Of a stretch of DNA of 64,000 nucleotides, positions 20,470 through 30,504 are shown piece after piece; position 1 is the first letter of the stretch; each line of letters starts with the position of its first letter. The position numbers were made by a program, and so were the translations under genes. This stretch comes from Ectopseudomonas guguanensis (GTDB taxonomy: Bacteria > Pseudomonadota > Gammaproteobacteria > Pseudomonadales > Pseudomonadaceae), in NCBI RefSeq assembly GCF_900104265.1, contig NZ_FNJJ01000001.1, positions 198,557-262,556 on the forward strand, in the 5' to 3' direction. Under the pieces are notes generated by a model. It was not told the origin of the DNA. It saw only the letters and a list, made by a program, of their open reading frames with translations, and made no database searches.

Positions 20470-22695
20470 TCATTTTTCCCGCCAGAAACGTGGCTCGCGT
20501 CGCAACGCCCGCGCTGCGGCATGCTCGCCCAGGCGCAGATGCAGTGCGCCGTCGAGCGCGGTGTCATGTACCTCGACACCTGCGGCCCGATAACGCTCCA
20601 GCACCTGCGGGTGCGGATGGCCAAAGGCGTTGTGGCGACTGCGGGTGATCAGAACATGTTGCGCCTCGACGGCATCGATAAAGGCCTGGCTGGACGAAGT
20701 GCGACTGCCGTGATGCGGCGCCAGCAACCAATGCGAGGCCAGGGGAAAGTCTGCCTGCATCAGTGCCCGCTCGGCCTGCACGTCGATATCGCCGGTCAAC
20801 AGCAGACGTTCGCCCGCTGCCTCGATCTGCAGGACACAGGACAGCTGGTTGCCGGAGCTGGCCCGCTGCCACTGCCACAACCTGAAGGTCACCTCGTTCC
20901 ATTGCCAGCTCTGCCCGGACTCGCAAGCTTCCGCGCCGAGCGCGTCGGCCAGCCTTTGCGGCTCACCGCTGATCACCCGCCTCACCGGCATACCGGCCTG
21001 GATCGCCAACGCGCCGCCAGCGTGATCGTTGTCTGCATGGCTGAGCAGCATCAGATCGAGATGCCGGACGTTCAGCGCGCGTAACGAGGGCAGGACGATA
21101 CGCTCACCCGTATCGAAATCGCCAAAGCGCGGCCCGGCGTCATACAGCAGGGCGTGTTCCCGGGTACGCACCAGCACGGCCAGGCCCTGCCCCACGTCCA
21201 GCACCCAGACATCGGCACGGCCATCGAGCAGTTGCTTTGACGGCAACAGCAAGGCCGGCAGCAACAGTGCAAGGCCGGGTAGACGCAGCGGCACACCGGC
21301 CGGCAGCAGGAGCAACAACGCTCCTGCCGCTGCCAGCAGCCAGGCCCATAGCGGCAGATCGCTCGGCAGCCAGGCAGGTAGCCACTCGGCAATAACGCCG
21401 AGCAGTTCGAACAGCAGGTGCAGCGCACCGCCGGCCAGCCACAGAAGCCCCTCCCCGACGACGGGAACCGGCAGCAACAAGGTGCCCAGCAAAGCCAGGG
21501 GCACGACCACCATCCCGACCCAGGGCACGGCGACCAGGTTGGCCAGCGGCCCGCTGCTGCTGACCGGCAGGCCGAGGATCAGCATCATCGGCAGCAGGCC
21601 GATGGCCATGGTCCATTGCGCACGCGTGAGTCCGCGCCACCAGCCCCAGACGCCGAGCCGACCGCCGAATACCAGAACAAGCACCGCCACCGCCGAGAAC
21701 GACAGCCAGAAACCAGGCTGTAGCGAAGCCAATGGCTCCAGCAGCAGAACCACGATCAAGGCCAGCAACAGCGGCCACCATGCGCCCAGATGGCGAAAGC
21801 GCATGCGCCACAGCAGCACCAGCGCGACCATCACGCAGGCCCTGCGCACCGGCACCTCGAAACCCGCCAACACGCCGTAGATCAAGGCTCCGCTCAGCGC
21901 CAGGGCACAGGCGCAGGGTAGCCAGGGCCAGCGCGCCGGCCATGCGCCGAGCTTTGCCAGTAACGCCACCAGGCCGTAGAGAAAGCCGGCCAGCAGCGCG
22001 ATGTGCTGCCCGGAGATGACCATCAGATGCACCGTGCCGGTGTGCTGCAGCAGGCGCCAATCGTCGGTGCTCAGGCCCGAACCGTCACCCAGGACCAGAG
22101 CGGCGATGGCGCCTTCTCGCTGAAAGGCCGGTACGGCCAACAGGTGCTGACGCAAACCGTCGCGCCAGCTTCCCAGGCCCGAAGCGGGAGTCAGACGCTC
22201 CCCGGCTTTGATCGTGCCCGTGGCGCCAATACGCTGAGCCAGCAACCAGGCCTCGTAGTCGAAACTCTGCGGATTGACCAGACCATGCGGGCGTTTCAGG
22301 TTGACTGCCAGACGCCAGCGTTCACCGCCCTGCACCCGTGGCCCGCCATACCAGGCCACCCGTATGCTTTTCGGCAACTCGGCGCGACGCGAATGCGCCT
22401 CCTCCAGCAGAAAGCGCACGACACCATCGGAAACTTCGGGCAGCCCGACCACCCGTCCCTCCAGCCACAGCGTGCGGCCGTCGAGCTCAGGGGCGAGGCG
22501 ATCATCCAGCGCCCACTGCGCTGAATTGCACGCCCAGGCCAGCCCCAGCAGGAAGAACCCCAGCGGGTACACGCGCGTGAACAGCAAGGACAGACCGGCA
22601 CAGGCTGCAGCCAGCAAGAGCCAGCCCGGCGGCAGGCTCGGCAGAAAACGCAGCGTCAATAACCCCAAGGCCAGCGCCAACATCCCTGTTCGCAT
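20470..22695 (-). CDS. comEC: ComEC/Rec2 DNA uptake channel protein
   Basis: Polytopic inner-membrane protein that passes single-stranded DNA into the cytoplasm during natural transformation. The 741-residue product has an N-terminal DUF4131 region with membrane helices, a central competence domain (HLMVISGQHIALLAGF, about 230-245) and a C-terminal metallo-beta-lactamase-like domain with LLSHADNDHAGG and LLAPHHGSRTSSSQAF. No frameshift or truncation is visible, so the gene looks functional. AGGAGG lies just upstream of the ATG. Confidence 0.95.
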   Translation of the reverse strand: MRTGMLALALGLLTLRFLPSLPPGWLLLAAACAGLSLLFTRVYPLGFFLLGLAWACNSAQWALDDRLAPELDGRTLWLEGRVVGLPEVSDGVVRFLLEEAHSRRAELPKSIRVAWYGGPRVQGGERWRLAVNLKRPHGLVNPQSFDYEAWLLAQRIGATGTIKAGERLTPASGLGSWRDGLRQHLLAVPAFQREGAIAALVLGDGSGLSTDDWRLLQHTGTVHLMVISGQHIALLAGFLYGLVALLAKLGAWPARWPWLPCACALALSGALIYGVLAGFEVPVRRACVMVALVLLWRMRFRHLGAWWPLLLALIVVLLLEPLASLQPGFWLSFSAVAVLVLVFGGRLGVWGWWRGLTRAQWTMAIGLLPMMLILGLPVSSSGPLANLVAVPWVGMVVVPLALLGTLLLPVPVVGEGLLWLAGGALHLLFELLGVIAEWLPAWLPSDLPLWAWLLAAAGALLLLLPAGVPLRLPGLALLLPALLLPSKQLLDGRADVWVLDVGQGLAVLVRTREHALLYDAGPRFGDFDTGERIVLPSLRALNVRHLDLMLLSHADNDHAGGALAIQAGMPVRRVISGEPQRLADALGAEACESGQSWQWNEVTFRLWQWQRASSGNQLSCVLQIEAAGERLLLTGDIDVQAERALMQADFPLASHWLLAPHHGSRTSSSQAFIDAVEAQHVLITRSRHNAFGHPHPQVLERYRAAGVEVHDTALDGALHLRLGEHAAARALRREPRFWREK

Positions 22696-22817
22696 CCTTC
22701 CTCCTCATAGAGCGGCTGTGGGCGCGTCCGGCGCTCACCTTCGGTCACAATATGGCAACGCTGGCCCTGCTGAATCCGTGCATAATATCGGCGCTTTTGC
22801 CTGCCCAGAGACTCTTC

Positions 22818-23345
22818 ATGCCGCGTCGTTTATTCAAGCGCTACATGCCCACCCCCGACAGCATCAAGGGTAACAAGTCCCTGCGCTTTCTCGGCAAGCT
22901 GATTCATGATCCCAATCTCTGGCACCTCAACCGTCACTCGGTAGCCCGGGCAATGGCCATCGGCCTGTTCTGGGCGATGATCCCCATGCCCATGCAGATG
23001 CTGGCCGCTGCTGCCGTGGCCATCCCGCTGCGCGCCAACCTGCCGATCTCCATCGGCCTGGTCTGGCTGACCAACCCCATCACCATGCCGCCGATCTTCT
23101 ACTGCACCTACAAGATGGGCGCCTGGATCATGCAGACGCCGCCGGTGCGCATGCCACAGACCCTGAGCCTGGAGTGGATCACGGCCGAAGTCGCCGTCCT
23201 GTGGAAACCACTGTACCTGGGCTCCTTCGTCTGTGGCCTGATCCTGGCCGCACTGGCTTATGTGCTGACCATGCTCTACTGGCGCTGGTGGGTCCAGCGC
23301 AGCTGGCGCAAGCGCCAGGAAAAGCGTCGACTGGAACGCCGCTGA
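22818..23345 (+). CDS. DUF2062 family membrane protein
   Basis: Conserved 175-residue inner-membrane protein of unknown function. The ATG at 22818 gives the family-like start MPRRLFKRYMPTPDSI; the frame continues to 22752 but that part is not conserved-looking. Two or three hydrophobic segments are seen (about 53-75, 97-111 and 135-157), and the C-terminus is strongly basic. It lies alone between comEC and lolE, divergent from the first and convergent with the second. Confidence 0.88.
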   Translation: MPRRLFKRYMPTPDSIKGNKSLRFLGKLIHDPNLWHLNRHSVARAMAIGLFWAMIPMPMQMLAAAAVAIPLRANLPISIGLVWLTNPITMPPIFYCTYKMGAWIMQTPPVRMPQTLSLEWITAEVAVLWKPLYLGSFVCGLILAALAYVLTMLYWRWWVQRSWRKRQEKRRLERR

Positions 23346-23348
23346 AAA

Positions 23349-23378
23349 GAAAAAGCCGTCGAATGCGACGGCTTTTTC
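23349..23378. terminator. bidirectional terminator between DUF2062 gene and lolE
   Basis: Stem GAAAAAGCCGTCG / CGACGGCTTTTTC with AATG loop, with an A-tract and a T-tract on the two sides. It suits both facing genes. Confidence 0.88.
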
Positions 23379-23382
23379 GTTC

Positions 23383-24627
23383 TTACTCGTAGCGTAGCGC
23401 TTCGGCCGGCTGCACCTGTGCCGCTCGCCAGGATGGATAGAGCGTGGCGAGGAAGCTCAGGATCAATGCCGCCGAGCAGATCAGTGCCACATCCAGCCAC
23501 TGCAGGTCAGATGGCAAGCTGCTGATGAAGTACACGTCGGAGCTCAGCACCTGCTGCCCGGCGAAGGATTCCAGCCAGGCCACCAGCGCACTGACATTCA
23601 GCGCCGCGAGCACGCCGAGCACCGTGCCGATCAGGGTGCCGACCAGGCCGATCACCGAGCCCTGCACCATGAAGATGGCCATGATCTGCCGCGGTGTGGC
23701 GCCCAGGGTGCGCAGGATGGCGATATCGCCGCCCTTGTCGGCCACCACCATGATCAGGGTGGCGATGATGTTGAAAGCGGCGACTGCGACGATCAGCAGC
23801 AGCAGCAGGCCGATCATGGTCTTTTCCATCTTCATCGCGCTGAACAGACTGCCCTGGGTGTGGGTCCAGTCATCGGCGCGGTAGCCAGCACCCAGCTCAG
23901 CCAGCAGCGCCTTGGACACCTGCGGTGCCTGGTACAGGTCCTTCAGCGCCAGGCGGATGCCCGGCACCGTGCCCTCCGGCAGGCGCTGCATAGCCGCGGC
24001 ATCGGCGACGTTGATCAGCGCCAGCGAGCTGTCCAGCTCGGCGCCGACCTTGAACACCGCCGCCACGTTCAGACGCTGCATGCGCGGGGTGACACCACCG
24101 GGCGCACTGCTCAGCTCGGGAATGATCAGCGTCAGCTTGTCGCCGACCTGCAGACCGAAGCGCCGTGCAGTGATGTCGCCGATCACCACGCCAAACTCAC
24201 CGGGCTGCAGATTGTTCAGGCTGCCCTGACGAATGTGTTCGGGCAGGATCGACACCTTGCCCTCCTCTGCCGGATCGATGCCGTGGATCTGAATCGGCTG
24301 CATCAGCCCGCGATGCGACAGCATGCCCTCCAGCTCGGCATAAGGCGCGGCAGCCAGCACCTGCGGATTGGCCATGACCTTGCCGGCCAGGGCGCGCCAG
24401 TCGGCAACCGGCTCGGCACCATAGACCATGGCATGCGGCACCATGCCGAGAATCCGCGAGCTCATTTCCTTCTGAAAGCCGTTCATCACCGACAGCACCA
24501 CGATCATCGCCAGTACGCCAAGCGCCAGGCCGATCATCGAAGTCAGCGAAATGAAGGAGATGAAGTGATTGCGGCGCTTGGCCCGTGTGTAGCGAGCGCC
24601 GATGAAGATACTCAGCGGACGAAACAT
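23383..24627 (-). CDS. lolE: lipoprotein-releasing ABC transporter permease (LolE-like)
   Basis: Inner-membrane permease of the LolCDE machine that extracts outer-membrane lipoproteins and hands them to LolA. The 414-residue protein has an N-terminal membrane helix (about 28-50), a large periplasmic MacB-like domain, and three C-terminal helices containing [17 protein letters not shown]. It is closely similar in layout to the other permease encoded at 25333-26580. Which copy is LolC and which LolE is assigned by order only. The ATG follows the lolD stop directly. Confidence 0.92.
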   Translation of the reverse strand: MFRPLSIFIGARYTRAKRRNHFISFISLTSMIGLALGVLAMIVVLSVMNGFQKEMSSRILGMVPHAMVYGAEPVADWRALAGKVMANPQVLAAAPYAELEGMLSHRGLMQPIQIHGIDPAEEGKVSILPEHIRQGSLNNLQPGEFGVVIGDITARRFGLQVGDKLTLIIPELSSAPGGVTPRMQRLNVAAVFKVGAELDSSLALINVADAAAMQRLPEGTVPGIRLALKDLYQAPQVSKALLAELGAGYRADDWTHTQGSLFSAMKMEKTMIGLLLLLIVAVAAFNIIATLIMVVADKGGDIAILRTLGATPRQIMAIFMVQGSVIGLVGTLIGTVLGVLAALNVSALVAWLESFAGQQVLSSDVYFISSLPSDLQWLDVALICSAALILSFLATLYPSWRAAQVQPAEALRYE

Positions 24628-25340
24628 CAGAGGGCCACCAGCTTGCCGTCCTGCAGGCTCAGCACGCGATCCATCTGCCGCGCCAGCTGCATGTCGTGGG
24701 TCACCACCAGGAACGCCGTATTGGAGTCGCGGCTGAGCTCGCGCATCAGTTCCTGAATGCCTTCGGCGGTGTGCTGATCAAGGTTGCCGGTTGGCTCGTC
24801 GAGTAGCACCAGCCCAGGACGATTGACCAGCGCACGGGCGATGGCCACACGCTGGCGCTCGCCACCGGACAGCTCGGCCGGCTTGTGATTGAGGCGATGC
24901 CCCAGCCCCACGCGCTCCAGCAATGCCGTCGCGCGCTGACGCGCTTCGGCGATCGACGTCTTGCCGATCAGCAGCGGCATGCAGGCGTTCTCCAGCGCGG
25001 TGAACTCGGCCAGCAGGTGATGGAACTGATAGACGAAACCCAGCGCACGGTTGCGCAGCAGGCCACGGGCGGTCTCGCTCAGCGCCGACAGCTGCTCGCC
25101 GGCCAGCCAGACACTGCCCTCGCTGGGCGTATCCAGACCACCGAGCATATTCAGCAGGGTGCTCTTGCCGGAGCCGGAGCTGCCGACGATGGCCACGCGC
25201 TCGCCGGGGAAGAGTTCCAGTTCGAGCCCGTCGAGCACGACTACCGACTCGGGACCTTCGTCGTAACGCTTGCTCAGGTTGCGGCAGCTGAGCACGGCAT
25301 TGTGCTGTTTCATGGCGTTCTGATTCATGGATTCACTCAT
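24627..25340 (-). CDS. lolD: lipoprotein-releasing ABC transporter ATPase LolD
   Basis: Cytoplasmic ATPase that drives lipoprotein release. The 237-residue protein has Walker [10 protein letters not shown] (about 53-61), the LSGGERQR signature (about 158-165) and Walker [12 protein letters not shown]. It lies between the two permease genes, overlapping lolC by 8 bp and abutting lolE, so the three are translated together. The start [12 protein letters not shown] could be shortened to an internal ATG; the first is kept because of the overlap. Confidence 0.95.
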   Translation of the reverse strand: MSESMNQNAMKQHNAVLSCRNLSKRYDEGPESVVVLDGLELELFPGERVAIVGSSGSGKSTLLNMLGGLDTPSEGSVWLAGEQLSALSETARGLLRNRALGFVYQFHHLLAEFTALENACMPLLIGKTSIAEARQRATALLERVGLGHRLNHKPAELSGGERQRVAIARALVNRPGLVLLDEPTGNLDQHTAEGIQELMRELSRDSNTAFLVVTHDMQLARQMDRVLSLQDGKLVAL

Positions 25341-26580
25341 AGCGCAGGGCCTCGGCGGGCTGGGTGCGCGCGGCGCGCCAGGCCGGATACAGGGTAGCGA
25401 AGAAGCTCAGCAGCAGCGCCGCGGTACAGACCATCACCACGTCGGCGCTCTGCAGTTGCGAAGGCAGGTAATCGATGAAGTAGACATCGGCATTGAGAAA
25501 CTTGATGCCCAGCAGGCGCTCGATGCCGGCGATCAGGCTGCTGACGTTGAGCGCCGCGAGAATCCCCAGTACGGCGCCGATGAAGGTGCCGACCACACCG
25601 ATCACCGTGCCCTGCACCATGAAGATGGCCATGATCTGCCGTGGCGTGGCGCCAAGGGTGCGCAGGATGGCGATATCACCCTTCTTGTCGGTCACCACCA
25701 TCACCAGGGTGGAAATGATGTTGAAGGCGGCCACTGCGACGATCAGCAGCAGCAGCAGGCCGATCATGGTCTTCTCCATGCGGATGGCCTGGTACAGGTT
25801 GCCGTGGGTGCGGGTCCAGTCACGAGCGTAGAAATCACCGTCGAGGGTCTGGGCGATCTCCCAGGCGCTACGTGGCGCCTGGAACAGGTCGTCGAACTTC
25901 AGGCGCAGGCCCTGGACCTGATCCGGCTGCCAGCGCTGCAGGCGCGCCAGGTCGCTGATGTTGGCCAGGGCCAGGGCACCGTCGATCTCGCCGGCACCCA
26001 CGTGAAAGATGCCGGTGACGGTAAAACGCTTCAGGCGTGGGAACATGCCGGCCGGGGTCACGGTGACTTCGGGGGCGACGAAGGTGACCTTGTCGCCCAG
26101 CTTCAGGCCCAGCTTGGCCGCCGCCTTGTCGCCGATAACCATGGCGAAATCGCTAGGCTGCAGGCTGTCGAGGCTGCCTTCCTGAAAGAAGCCGTCGATG
26201 ATCGATACCTTGCGCTCCTGCTCGGGATCGATGGCATTGATCAGCACCTTCTGCACCTTGCCGTCGTGCGTCAGCAGGCCCTGCATCTGGGTGAAGGGCG
26301 CCAGCGCCTCGACACGCGGGTGGCGCTCGACCTGTCGCGCGAGTGCTGGCCAGTCACTGACCGGGGTCGGCGATTCGACCGTGGCGTGAGGAATCATCCC
26401 CAGCACGCGAGTGCGCATCTCGTGGTCGAAGCCGTTCATCACCGACAGCACCAGGATCATCACCATCACCCCCAGGGTGAGGCCGAGCATGGACGTCAGG
26501 GAAATGAAGGAGACGAAGTGGTTGCGGCGCTTGGCTCGCGTGTAGCGCGTACCGATGAATACGAACAGAGGTCTGAACAT
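25333..26580 (-). CDS. lolC: lipoprotein-releasing ABC transporter permease (LolC-like)
   Basis: First gene of lolCDE. The 415-residue permease has the same topology as the 23383-24627 gene: one N-terminal helix, a periplasmic domain and three C-terminal helices with [19 protein letters not shown]. In the Lol system LolC contacts LolA and LolE the lipoprotein; the split between the two copies here is by operon order. The 292 bp upstream (26581-26872) hold no gene or repeat I can support. Confidence 0.92.
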   Translation of the reverse strand: MFRPLFVFIGTRYTRAKRRNHFVSFISLTSMLGLTLGVMVMILVLSVMNGFDHEMRTRVLGMIPHATVESPTPVSDWPALARQVERHPRVEALAPFTQMQGLLTHDGKVQKVLINAIDPEQERKVSIIDGFFQEGSLDSLQPSDFAMVIGDKAAAKLGLKLGDKVTFVAPEVTVTPAGMFPRLKRFTVTGIFHVGAGEIDGALALANISDLARLQRWQPDQVQGLRLKFDDLFQAPRSAWEIAQTLDGDFYARDWTRTHGNLYQAIRMEKTMIGLLLLLIVAVAAFNIISTLVMVVTDKKGDIAILRTLGATPRQIMAIFMVQGTVIGVVGTFIGAVLGILAALNVSSLIAGIERLLGIKFLNADVYFIDYLPSQLQSADVVMVCTAALLLSFFATLYPAWRAARTQPAEALRYE

Positions 26581-26872
26581 GTCGGAGAGATTCGGGGGAA
26601 AAGAAAAACGTCCATGTGGCGGGGCCGGATCAGCGGCCTTACACTCAGAAGCGACTCGGAGTCGGCTACGCGCCGGGCCGGCTGCGTTAAAACACCTGGA
26701 AAGCCCATCATGGCTATCGCACTTCAGTGTGACCCCGAAGGGGCGAGCGAAGCGAGAGTTGCTCGTTTACCATTCGTAACCGGCGCCTGCCCAGCGATAC
26801 CCGCCTGGCACGCATCCCGTTCTCGAGACTTTCAACTGGGTCTTCGACCACCACCGCTTTCATGGGTTCGCC

Positions 26873-27439
26873 ATGTCGACTAACGATGTAGATGATCGCC
26901 GCGAATACTACCGTATCGAGGATACGATCGCACTGGAATTCAGCCTGCTGTCAGGGGCCGAAGCCCAGGCCAGCGACGTGCTTCACGACCCTTCGCCGCT
27001 GTTCAACCTGCTCAGCGATCTGCACCTGATGGACTTCGAGTCGCAGCATCTTTTACGCCATATCAGCGAGCGCGACCGCACCCTGGCCAATTACCTGAAG
27101 GTGATCAACAAGCGTATCGACCTGCTCGGCCAGGCCGTGGCGCAGAGCCTGCTGCGCGACATCGGCGCCCCGCGCCAGGTTTCGCTGTCCGAGGGTGGCA
27201 TCAGTTTCAGCCACCCCCAGTCCGTGGCAATCGGCAGTCACCTGGCGATCAAGATGGTCTTGATGCCACAGGCCCTCGGTCTGCTGCTGCGTGCTCAAGT
27301 GGTGCATTGCAGCACACGCAGCGACGGCCAGTACGAGATCGGCACCGAGTTCGAAGCGTTGACCGACGCACAGCGCCAATTGCTGGCCCGGCATATCCTG
27401 CAGAGACAGGCCTTGGAACGTCGCCAGGCCCGCGAATGA
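26873..27439 (+). CDS. PilZ-domain protein
   Basis: A 188-residue cytoplasmic protein. An N-terminal DRREYYRIED segment (residues 8-17) resembles the arginine-rich c-di-GMP binding loop, and the C-terminal half has LSEGGISF, close to the second PilZ motif, followed by beta-strand-rich sequence ending in GTEFEAL. A helical insert separates the two motifs, so this is an atypical PilZ protein. Actual c-di-GMP binding is inferred, not shown. It is followed after 19 bp by a small secreted protein and a phosphodiesterase gene. Confidence 0.82.
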   Translation: MSTNDVDDRREYYRIEDTIALEFSLLSGAEAQASDVLHDPSPLFNLLSDLHLMDFESQHLLRHISERDRTLANYLKVINKRIDLLGQAVAQSLLRDIGAPRQVSLSEGGISFSHPQSVAIGSHLAIKMVLMPQALGLLLRAQVVHCSTRSDGQYEIGTEFEALTDAQRQLLARHILQRQALERRQARE

Positions 27440-27458
27440 ACGCCGTCAAGGAACCGCC

Positions 27459-27767
27459 ATGTATCGCTTCGCTCTGCTGCTCGCACTGCTTGTCCCTGCC
27501 CCCTCGTTCGCCGACATCCTGACCATTCCGCTCGGCAGTCAGGGGGCAGACATCGATGCCCGCAACCTGCCACAGAAGGGCGAGTCCAAGCGCTCGGTGC
27601 TGGAGCGTTTCGGCCTGGCCGATGAGGAGCACCAGCCGGTCGGCCAGCCGCCGATCACCCGCTGGGACTACCGCGAATTCAGCGTCTATTTCGAATACGA
27701 TCACGTGATCAACAGTGTGCGCCACCACCAGCCGCGCCACCTCGACACCGCCAAGGAGCAACAGTGA
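27459..27767 (+). CDS. small secreted hypothetical protein
   Basis: A 102-residue protein with a clear signal peptide (MYRFALLLALLVPAPSFA, cleavage about residue 18). The mature part of about 84 residues has a conserved-looking stretch GESKRSVLERFG and PPITRWDYREFSVYFEYDHV. I do not recognise a named domain, though it resembles small conserved periplasmic proteins of pseudomonads. Its stop overlaps the GDPD start (GTGA), so it is co-translated with that gene. Confidence 0.85.
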   Translation: MYRFALLLALLVPAPSFADILTIPLGSQGADIDARNLPQKGESKRSVLERFGLADEEHQPVGQPPITRWDYREFSVYFEYDHVINSVRHHQPRHLDTAKEQQ

Positions 27768-28483
27768 CCCTGATCTACGGCCATCGCGGCGCCAAGGGCG
27801 AAGCCCCGGAAAACACCCTCGCCAGCTTCCAGCGCTGCCTGGAGCATGGCGTCAACCGTTGCGAGCTGGATCTGCACCTGTCACGCGACGGCGAACTGAT
27901 GGTGATTCACGATCCGACGCTCAAGCGCACCACTGGCGTGCGCGGCAAGGTGGTCGAACACGACGCCGCCGAGCTGATCCAGTACGACGCGCGCAAGGGC
28001 GGCCCGGGCTGGGTGCGTCCCTGCCCCATTCCGCGCCTGGAAGACCTGTTCGAGCAATGCCGCTTCGAGCACTGGCAGCTGGAAGTGAAAAGCGCCTCGA
28101 AAGTGCGTGCCGCACGCACCGTGCTGGCCATCGCCGAACTGGCCGAGCGCTTCGGCCTGCGTGAACAGATCACCATCACCTCCAGCTCACGAGAGGTGCT
28201 CAAGGCCGCGCGCGAGCTGACTCCACAGCTGCAACTGGGCCTGGTCGCCGAATACGCCTGGCTCGATCCACTGAAGGTGGCCGCCCATTATGACTGTCAC
28301 CTGCTGGCACTGAACTGGACGCTGTGCACCCCGGAGCGCCTGCTCAAAGCGCAGAAGCAGGGGCTGCACGTGTCGGTGTGGACGGTCAACGAGCCGGCGC
28401 TGATGCGCCGCCTGGCCGACTTCGGCGCCGACAGCATCATCACCGACTTCCCCGGCCTGGCGGTGCAGACGCTGCGCGGCTGA
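27764..28483 (+). CDS. glycerophosphodiester phosphodiesterase family protein
   Basis: A 239-residue GDPD-type TIM barrel enzyme that should hydrolyse glycerophosphodiesters to glycerol-3-phosphate and an alcohol. Visible motifs are HRGAKGEAPENTLASF (catalytic His at residue 6, metal-binding Glu), ELDLHLSRDGELMVIHDPTL (metal ligands and second His) and VWTVNEP near the end. No signal peptide, so it acts in the cytoplasm. The start is GTG overlapping the previous stop. Confidence 0.92.
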   Translation: MTLIYGHRGAKGEAPENTLASFQRCLEHGVNRCELDLHLSRDGELMVIHDPTLKRTTGVRGKVVEHDAAELIQYDARKGGPGWVRPCPIPRLEDLFEQCRFEHWQLEVKSASKVRAARTVLAIAELAERFGLREQITITSSSREVLKAARELTPQLQLGLVAEYAWLDPLKVAAHYDCHLLALNWTLCTPERLLKAQKQGLHVSVWTVNEPALMRRLADFGADSIITDFPGLAVQTLRG

Positions 28484-28488
28484 GCCAT

Positions 28489-28572
28489 GTAGGGTGCGCG
28501 GTGCGCACTAGCATGGGTTGATTGAGTTTCCCACCGAGAGCAGAACGCCCTGGTGCGCATGGCGCACCCTAC
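28489..28572. repeat. inverted repeat downstream of the GDPD gene
   Basis: Two 20-bp arms, the left one GTAGGGTGCGCGGTGCGCAC, 18 of 20 complementary with the right arm at 28553-28572, separated by 44 bp. The arms themselves are GC-rich dyads. It resembles palindromic extragenic repeats of pseudomonads. Confidence 0.6.
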
Positions 28573-28643
28573 GGCAAAGCATCTGGCGCGCCTTCGTCAC
28601 CACCCACGGAAACGGCAGGTTCCACCCGCCCTACAGGATCCAA

Positions 28644-28678
28644 AACGACAAAACCGGCCAGGAGCCGGTTTTGTCGTT
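28644..28678. terminator. terminator between GDPD gene and sthA
   Basis: A 15-bp perfect stem (AACGACAAAACCGGC / GCCGGTTTTGTCGTT) with a 5-nt loop. It sits between convergent genes. The rest of this 302-bp gap (28484-28785) holds only the inverted repeat listed above. Confidence 0.85.
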
Positions 28679-28785
28679 CTGCTGCCGCCTGAGACGCTAG
28701 AAGCTCTCCCGATTCGGCCAGCGCCATTCGGAAGCCACTACCCAGCCTGTCTCCCCGACCGGCTCAGGCCGCCGGCCGGAGCCGC

Positions 28786-30180
28786 TCAAAAAAGCCGGTT
28801 GAGGCCGTCGAATGCGGCAACCCGATAGGCCTCGGCCATGGTCGGGTAGTTGAAGGTGGTGTTGATGAAGTACTTGATGCTGTTGGCTTCGCCCTTCTGG
28901 TTCATGATCGCCTGACCGATATGCACGATCTCAGAAGCCTGATAGCCGAAGCAGTGCACACCCAGCACTTCCAGGGTTTCGCGGTGGAAGAGAATCTTCA
29001 GCATGCCCACCGGTTCGACCGAGATCTGCGCACGCGCCATGCCCTTGAAGAAAGCCTTGCCCACTTCGTAAGGCACCTTGGCCTGGGTCAGCTCACGCTC
29101 GGTCTTGCCGATCGAGCTGATCTCCGGAATGGTGTAGATACCGGTCGGCACGTCGTCGACGAAACGCCAGCTGCCATTGTCGACGATGCTGCCGGCTGCG
29201 GAACGGCCCTGGTCGGCCGCGGCGCTGGCCAGGCTCGGCCAGCCGATCACGTCACCGGCGGCGTAGATGTTGCTGACCTCGGTGCGATAGTACTCGTCGA
29301 CCTGAATCTGGCCACGGCTGTTGACCGCGATGCCGATGTTCTCCAGACCCAGCTGATCGGTGTTGCCGGTACGGCCGTTACACCACAGCAGCGCATCGGC
29401 CTTGATCTTCTTGCCGGACTTCAGGTGCAGGACCACGCCATTCTCCACCCCCTCGATGCGCTCGTACTCCTCGTTGTGACGAATCAGCACGTTGTTGTTG
29501 CGCAGGTGATAGGAGAGCGCATCGGAGATTTCCGAGTCGAGGAAGCTGAGCAACTGCTCGCGGTTGTCGATCAGGTCGACCAGCACCCCCAGACCGCTGA
29601 AGATCGAGGCGTACTCGCAGCCGATGACCCCGGCGCCGTAGATGATCAGACGGCGCGGCGTGTGCCCCAGGCTGAGGATGGTGTCGCTGTCGTAGATACG
29701 CGGGTGGCGGAAATCGACATCGGCCGGGCGGTAGGGGCGCGAGCCGGTGGCGATGACGATCTGCTTGGCCACCAGCTTTTCCACCACGCCATTGAGGCAG
29801 ACCACTTCGACCGTCTGATCGTCAGCGAAGCTGGCGGTGCCGAAATAGGTGTCGATACGGTTGCGCGCGTAGTAGCCGGTGCGCGAGGTAACCTGCTTGG
29901 CGATCACCTTCTCCGCGCTTTTCAGCACGTCGGGGAAGGAGAACCAGCGCGGCTCGCCGATCTGGCGGAACATCGGGTTGGTGTTGAACTGCATGATCTG
30001 CCGCACCGAATGGCGCAGCGCCTTGGAGGGAATGGTGCCCAGGTGGGTGCAGTTGCCGCCGACCAGCGGCCGGTTGTCCACCACCGCCACCTTGCGCCCG
30101 GCCTTGGCCGCGTTCATCGCCGCGCCCTCGCCCGCCGGGCCGGAACCCAGCACCACCACATCGTAGTTGTAGACCGCCAT
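28786..30180 (-). CDS. sthA: soluble pyridine nucleotide transhydrogenase
   Basis: FAD protein that exchanges reducing equivalents between NADPH and NAD+ in the cytoplasm. The 464-residue sequence has the FAD-binding [14 protein letters not shown] (13-26), an NAD(P) motif [13 protein letters not shown], and a C-terminal dimerisation domain. The usual disulfide pair of this superfamily is reduced to one cysteine: Cys44 in [16 protein letters not shown], with Thr49 in place of the second, as expected for Sth rather than a disulfide reductase. Confidence 0.96.
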   Translation of the reverse strand: MAVYNYDVVVLGSGPAGEGAAMNAAKAGRKVAVVDNRPLVGGNCTHLGTIPSKALRHSVRQIMQFNTNPMFRQIGEPRWFSFPDVLKSAEKVIAKQVTSRTGYYARNRIDTYFGTASFADDQTVEVVCLNGVVEKLVAKQIVIATGSRPYRPADVDFRHPRIYDSDTILSLGHTPRRLIIYGAGVIGCEYASIFSGLGVLVDLIDNREQLLSFLDSEISDALSYHLRNNNVLIRHNEEYERIEGVENGVVLHLKSGKKIKADALLWCNGRTGNTDQLGLENIGIAVNSRGQIQVDEYYRTEVSNIYAAGDVIGWPSLASAAADQGRSAAGSIVDNGSWRFVDDVPTGIYTIPEISSIGKTERELTQAKVPYEVGKAFFKGMARAQISVEPVGMLKILFHRETLEVLGVHCFGYQASEIVHIGQAIMNQKGEANSIKYFINTTFNYPTMAEAYRVAAFDGLNRLF

Positions 30181-30273
30181 GTTTACTCCTTCGCATCAGG
30201 CCGGGGCACTTGTGCCGCACCCTCGGCGGGGCCGGCGCCGCGCGGGCGGGGCCGGCAATCAATCATAGGTGCT

Positions 30274-30504
30274 TCAGCGCTTGCTCGCGTCGTAAGCCAG
30301 GTCGGTGTTCGGCGCATCGGCCTTGTCGCGATTGACCTCTTCGCACTTCTCGCGGCTACCGCCGCAGATCGAGCATTCCTTTTCGATACCCAGGTTGGCG
30401 ATGCCACCGCAGGAACCGGCGATGGGTTTGCGCCCCATGATCACGCCGACGGCCATCATGCCGACGACCAGGACCATGGCCAGAAATACAACCAGAAACG
30501 TCAT
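30274..30504 (-). CDS. nqrM: Na+-NQR maturation factor NqrM
   Basis: Small membrane protein (76 residues) needed to assemble Na+-NQR, thought to deliver iron to the Cys4 site between NqrD and NqrE. It has one N-terminal membrane helix (about 2-23) followed by four cysteines at 32, 44, 47 and 54, the NqrM/DUF539 pattern. It overlaps the apbE stop (ATGA) and is the last gene of the nqr operon. The tail after the last cysteine is short and polar. Confidence 0.93.
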   Translation of the reverse strand: MTFLVVFLAMVLVVGMMAVGVIMGRKPIAGSCGGIANLGIEKECSICGGSREKCEEVNRDKADAPNTDLAYDASKR

